This document shows, piece by piece, positions 24,427 through 27,465 of a stretch of DNA of 27,465 bases. The position numbers and the translations under genes were made by a program. The stretch's first letter is position 1. Each line of letters starts with the position of its first letter. The notes under the pieces were generated by a model. It saw nothing but the letters and a program-made list of their open reading frames with translations. It had not been told where the DNA came from and did not search any database. Location: IMG/VR virus record IMGVR_UViG_3300033141_000040, positions 1-27,465 of that record; one strand, written 5' to 3'. The DNA is from a virus.

Positions 24427-24986
24427 AAAGTCATGGTTATATTATTAGTAAACATTCGATATAGCTTTTCCCCTTCCACTTGAAAAGGATATTCACTACC
24501 AGGAGTGAATGATATCTCATCTCCTTGTTTTACACCTAAATCCAACAACTCTTGATTAATATATTTTATTTTACCAAACAGAGGTTCTTCTCCTCCTGGT
24601 TTAAATATGTATGAGTCCTTTATATCTACAGGTTCAACAAAACAATACTTTCCCCAAGCATTCCATTCTTTACCATTATGATACATATAAAATTGTTCTT
24701 GGTCTACTAAGAACAAATTTTCTTTTAAATAACTTCTTCCGCTTTTTCTTCTACCCTTCATATCGTTGTAGAATTTAAAAACATTGTGATGCACTAATAA
24801 AGTATCACCCTTTTTAATAGGGCCTTTATATCCAATAGGAGTTTCAACAACTATTGCAAAACGATTAGATGCGGTATGATCTTCCTCAGAAACACTGGTA
24901 ATAAAATTAACTCCACCAATCTCTTTCTGATTATCATACCTCCTGTCGTTAACTGGAGTTACAATAAAGCAGTATGGAGATTTCAT
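24423..24986 (-). CDS. Protein with two GroES-like (co-chaperonin fold) halves
   Basis: The 187-residue protein divides into two similar halves. The first (about 7-95) has FIVTPVNDRRYDN, then GGVNFIT, AIVVETPIG and IKKGDTLLVHH. The second (about 113-187) has YCFVEPVDIKDS, GKIKYIN, GVKQGDEISFTPGSEYPF and GEKLYRMFTNNI. The pattern (strand with P-V, a loop, G-x-[IV], K-x-G-D before a strand, then a last strand ending in the x-N-D/N-I type) resembles GroES. Each half is shorter than GroES (about 97), and the mobile loop is not obvious. Phages including T4 (gp31) encode GroES-like partners for capsid folding. The fold call is moderate; chaperonin partnership is inferred. Confidence 0.45.
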   Translation of the reverse strand: MKSPYCFIVTPVNDRRYDNQKEIGGVNFITSVSEEDHTASNRFAIVVETPIGYKGPIKKGDTLLVHHNVFKFYNDMKGRRKSGRSYLKENLFLVDQEQFYMYHNGKEWNAWGKYCFVEPVDIKDSYIFKPGGEEPLFGKIKYINQELLDLGVKQGDEISFTPGSEYPFQVEGEKLYRMFTNNITMTL

Positions 24987-25201
24987 TAGAAGTTTATATT
25001 ATATTCTACAGATATTGGTAGGGTATTTAAAAACTCTTTCCACACAAAAACTTTTTCGTCTTTCTGTACCCAGATTCTAAAAGATTCTTTTTGTGCTTGT
25101 ATAAGGTGTATGGTGTGAGAACCTCCTAAGACCTCTTGTCCTTTAATGTAGTGCATTCCTGTTTTGTAGTCTGCACCAACTGATATTTTTCTAATGTCCA
25201 T
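24986..25201 (-). CDS. Small hypothetical protein
   Basis: The 71-residue protein (start MDIRKISVGADYKTGMHY, end PISVEYNINF) is beta-rich, with VLGGSHTIHLI, FRIWVQKDEKVFVWKEF and no membrane segment. I recall similar small proteins in uncultured marine phage contigs but know no function. The ATG at 25201 is in an A-rich TAAAATGAA context, 19 bases after the fibre-like gene. The TAA shares its A with the next ATG, so translation of this gene and the GroES-like gene is coupled. Confidence 0.5.
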   Translation of the reverse strand: MDIRKISVGADYKTGMHYIKGQEVLGGSHTIHLIQAQKESFRIWVQKDEKVFVWKEFLNTLPISVEYNINF

Positions 25202-25220
25202 TTCATTTTATTTAATTATT

Positions 25221-27465
25221 TTATACTACATATAGCCTCTCCAATTCAATATCAATCTGTCCTGAGAACTTAAATAAAGAAGTTGCAGTTGTCGTTACAG
25301 CCATCATAATAGCCTCATCTTGTCCTAATCTCTTATCTGATGTAGGTATTCCTGATAAATCCATTTGACAACAATTCATATCATTATATAAACCAGCTGT
25401 TTGTATAAGAGTACAACTACCCATTAATGTCCATGTTACAACATCTGCTTCATTATTACATATGGCTCTTTTATAAAGATTTACAGTTAGATTTTTTATA
25501 TCCATAGCTAACCGTACATTAACCGTACACAACTCATAAAACTCATTAGATGTACATGGGCCATTTGATCCAGGTGAAGCCCACAAGATTGAGTTCATAA
25601 TTCTTCCTCCATTGCTTGGATTAGTTATTGTAGGATCAAAAATATTATAACCTATCAAATCGTTAGACATTATTGTGTTAGGAGGAAGAGGGGCTGTAGG
25701 ATCGCAAGGATCTTCGAAAAGCCAAAAGTCTTTGTTTGGATCTTGTTTTGTTAGACCAGCATTAGGACTATAAAACTTTCTACTTCTAAAAATAGTATTA
25801 TTTCCACTACCACCACCAGAAGCTGCGATAGTAACTGAACCAGTGCTTTGATTTATATTAATTCCAGCACCAGCAACAATTTCTGTTACACCAGTGTTGG
25901 TGATTGTAAGAGTATCAACATTACTTGTTGTGGTTTGTATACCAGTTCCTCCTAAGACATCAAGTTTATCCTGATCACTAATAGTTTGAGTTGGGCCTCC
26001 ATCAGCTGTAACATCAAAAGATGTCATACCACCACCACCGCCACCAGAAGATGCGATAGTTATTTCATTAGAACCATTGTCTGTTAAGGTAATATTAGCA
26101 CCAGCTACTAATTTTACTATATCAGTATTAGCTGGATTACTTTGTAGATAAGTCATATCTACATTAGAACCGTTTTGTGCACTGGTAAATGTTGCAGATC
26201 CACCTACTGTTCCGTTAGAAGCAGCGGTAATCTGTCCTTGAGCATTTACTGTGATATCAGCATTTGTGTAAGCCCCAGCCACTACCCCTGTATTAGCTAA
26301 AGTATAAGTAACAGTATCTACCGCTGTAACAGCAGATGTTAATCCTGTTCCAGCTAAGAAGAAAACACTATCACCATCAGTAACACCTTGGGTTGCTCCA
26401 GCACCATCTTCTATCTTAAATGAACTCATAGATCCACCACCACCAGTAGCGTCAAGTGTTATTGAACTTCCAGTATCAGTAATGGTAATATTAGTACCAG
26501 CAATAATCTGAACATTATCTATTGTGCCATCACTACCTATTAAACTTAGGGTTGAATTGTTTCCGTTCTGTTGTGATGATAAATCATATGTTGTGTCTGT
26601 TGGAGTAGCTCCACTACTAATAGCAGATACATGGCCATACTGATCAACTGTAACGGTTGCATAAGTAAATTGTCCAGCTGGGCCTGTACCAAGAGCGTGG
26701 TGTATCTCTACGGTATCTACCGCCATTGCCTTAGTGTAAATAGGATTGTTACCTACTTGACCTGTAAAAGTAAGTATATCATTATTTACTATTGGTAGGT
26801 TAGCACCACTATCAGCTCTTACATCAAAAGTACTCATTCCTCCAGGTGCATTCACCCATGTTATAGAGTTACCATTTGATTGTAGTATTTGACCAGCAGC
26901 TCCTGTTCCATTGTTAGCTACTATGAATCCAGGAGTCATAGAAGGTGCGGTTATATTTGCTGCACCTGTTAATATGATATTATTATTTGAGGTATTACCA
27001 ACAGTTAAGGTATCATCTAAATCACAACACTTTAGAGAAGGTGTAGTCCACTCAACTCCTGTTGCTGTTGCTGTTAAATAATCACCCACATTACCTACTG
27101 ATGCATTTGCACTAATTGTAGTGTTCGTTCCTAAAACTAAACTTCCTGATAAATCAATAAGACCTGTTAGATTAATATCTTGTACAGCTGTATTACCAGC
27201 ATCTAAAACCTCTTGAAGTGTCGATGCTCCTGTATTATTTATCCAAGCAACTCCAGCTCCAGTTGAGCTAAGGATTTGACCAGCAACTCCAACTAATCCG
27301 TTGTTGTCTTCTATTGGCCCATCAACATCTAAAGTTCCAGAGAAAGTATTTGTTCCACTCCATGTATTTGCACCTGAAGATTGGATTAATGCATTAGCAT
27401 CAAAGGTTGTGCTACTCGGCCCTTCAAAGTTAATACCTACACCTATAGCGGTATTACCAGCTGTT
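25221..27465 (-). CDS. Modular tail-fibre-like protein, 5' end beyond the window
   Basis: The frame remains open to the right edge, so the apparent GTG start at 27089 is internal and at least 747 residues are encoded. The N-terminal visible part is a string of short strands with three related units: AGQILSSTGAGVAW, VGDYLTATATGVEW and AGQILQSNGNSITW. Next, three A/B module pairs follow with Gly-rich hinges. The C-terminal ~190 residues (from about NNTIFRSRKFYSPNAG) form a distinct domain with several Cys (in PCDP, PCTS, LCTV, ICNN, SCTL and NCCQ), ending in ELERLYVV. This layout of a repetitive stalk with a globular tip fits a fibre or adhesin. No chaperone tail is present. Confidence 0.6.
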   Translation of the reverse strand, partial: TAGNTAIGVGINFEGPSSTTFDANALIQSSGANTWSGTNTFSGTLDVDGPIEDNNGLVGVAGQILSSTGAGVAWINNTGASTLQEVLDAGNTAVQDINLTGLIDLSGSLVLGTNTTISANASVGNVGDYLTATATGVEWTTPSLKCCDLDDTLTVGNTSNNNIILTGAANITAPSMTPGFIVANNGTGAAGQILQSNGNSITWVNAPGGMSTFDVRADSGANLPIVNNDILTFTGQVGNNPIYTKAMAVDTVEIHHALGTGPAGQFTYATVTVDQYGHVSAISSGATPTDTTYDLSSQQNGNNSTLSLIGSDGTIDNVQIIAGTNITITDTGSSITLDATGGGGSMSSFKIEDGAGATQGVTDGDSVFFLAGTGLTSAVTAVDTVTYTLANTGVVAGAYTNADITVNAQGQITAASNGTVGGSATFTSAQNGSNVDMTYLQSNPANTDIVKLVAGANITLTDNGSNEITIASSGGGGGGMTSFDVTADGGPTQTISDQDKLDVLGGTGIQTTTSNVDTLTITNTGVTEIVAGAGININQSTGSVTIAASGGGSGNNTIFRSRKFYSPNAGLTKQDPNKDFWLFEDPCDPTAPLPPNTIMSNDLIGYNIFDPTITNPSNGGRIMNSILWASPGSNGPCTSNEFYELCTVNVRLAMDIKNLTVNLYKRAICNNEADVVTWTLMGSCTLIQTAGLYNDMNCCQMDLSGIPTSDKRLGQDEAIMMAVTTTATSLFKFSGQIDIELERLYVV
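25790..26840 (-). repeat. Three A/B module pairs in the fibre-like gene, about 400 bases each
   Basis: Module A starts at about 26837, 26429 and 26027 (GGMSTFDVRADSG, GSMSSFKIEDGAG, GGMTSFDVTADGG) and continues through a VDTV/VDTL strand. Module B follows with QNG...IIAGTNITITDTGSS, QNG...LVAGANITLTDNGSN and a shorter third copy with IVAGAGININQSTGS. Each pair ends in a Gly-rich hinge. The period is 408 then 402 bases. The copies are diverged in sequence. Confidence 0.75.

Noticed and set aside
27087-27089. GTG start for the fibre-like gene at 27089
   Set aside because: The frame stays open to the window edge with the same kind of repetitive fibre sequence, so this codon is an internal Val.
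1-27465. tRNA genes, CRISPR arrays, integrase or attachment sites
   Set aside because: Nothing supporting any of these was seen; coding density is very high and all gaps are shorter than 100 bases.

Overview
This window reads as part of an uncultivated, AT-rich, tailed double-stranded DNA phage: the structural and packaging half of a podovirus-type genome. All 19 genes called lie on the minus strand, so the transcribed order runs from the right end (27465) to the left end (1). I see no tRNA, CRISPR, insertion sequence or bacterial housekeeping gene. The likely host is a Bacteroidetes bacterium, probably a marine flavobacterium. Start codons are preceded by A/T-rich leaders rather than Shine-Dalgarno sequences, intergenic gaps carry TAnnTTTG boxes of the Bacteroidetes -7 type, and the structural proteins recall those of crAss-like and flavobacterial phages. 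The host is inferred; no host gene is present.

In transcription order: (1) 27465-25221 is the 3' part of a long repetitive tail-fibre-like gene. (2) 25201-21352 is a tightly overlapped block: a small unknown protein, a protein with two GroES-like halves, a 2-oxoglutarate/Fe(II) oxygenase, a probable small terminase, and the large terminase, which starts at TTG. (3) 21355-16289 is head assembly: portal with a Gln-rich C-terminal coiled coil, an acidic scaffold-like protein, and the major capsid protein. (4) 16288-14257 holds three small structural genes, with three rho-independent terminators in the gaps and new promoter-like boxes after two of them. (5) 14256-5835 is the connector and tail: two ring/adaptor proteins, a 1603-residue nozzle/hub protein, a Cys-rich protein and a detached hub-like domain protein. 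(6) 5812-1 looks like the ejection (internal virion) module: a degenerate GNAT-fold protein, two proteins that each end in a Peptidase_S74-type intramolecular chaperone domain, and a very large protein running off the left edge.

The order of portal, scaffold, capsid, adaptor, nozzle, small GNAT protein and then growing internal proteins parallels T7 genes 8 to 16, while the sequences look closer to crAss-like phages (ring, muzzle, cargo).

The most interesting signals are the two adjacent S74 chaperone tails on apparently helical ejection proteins, small domains reused across several virion proteins (a beta module in four proteins and a Cys-terminated module in three places), the tandem GroES-like protein, and the large terminase P-loop that lacks its usual lysine.
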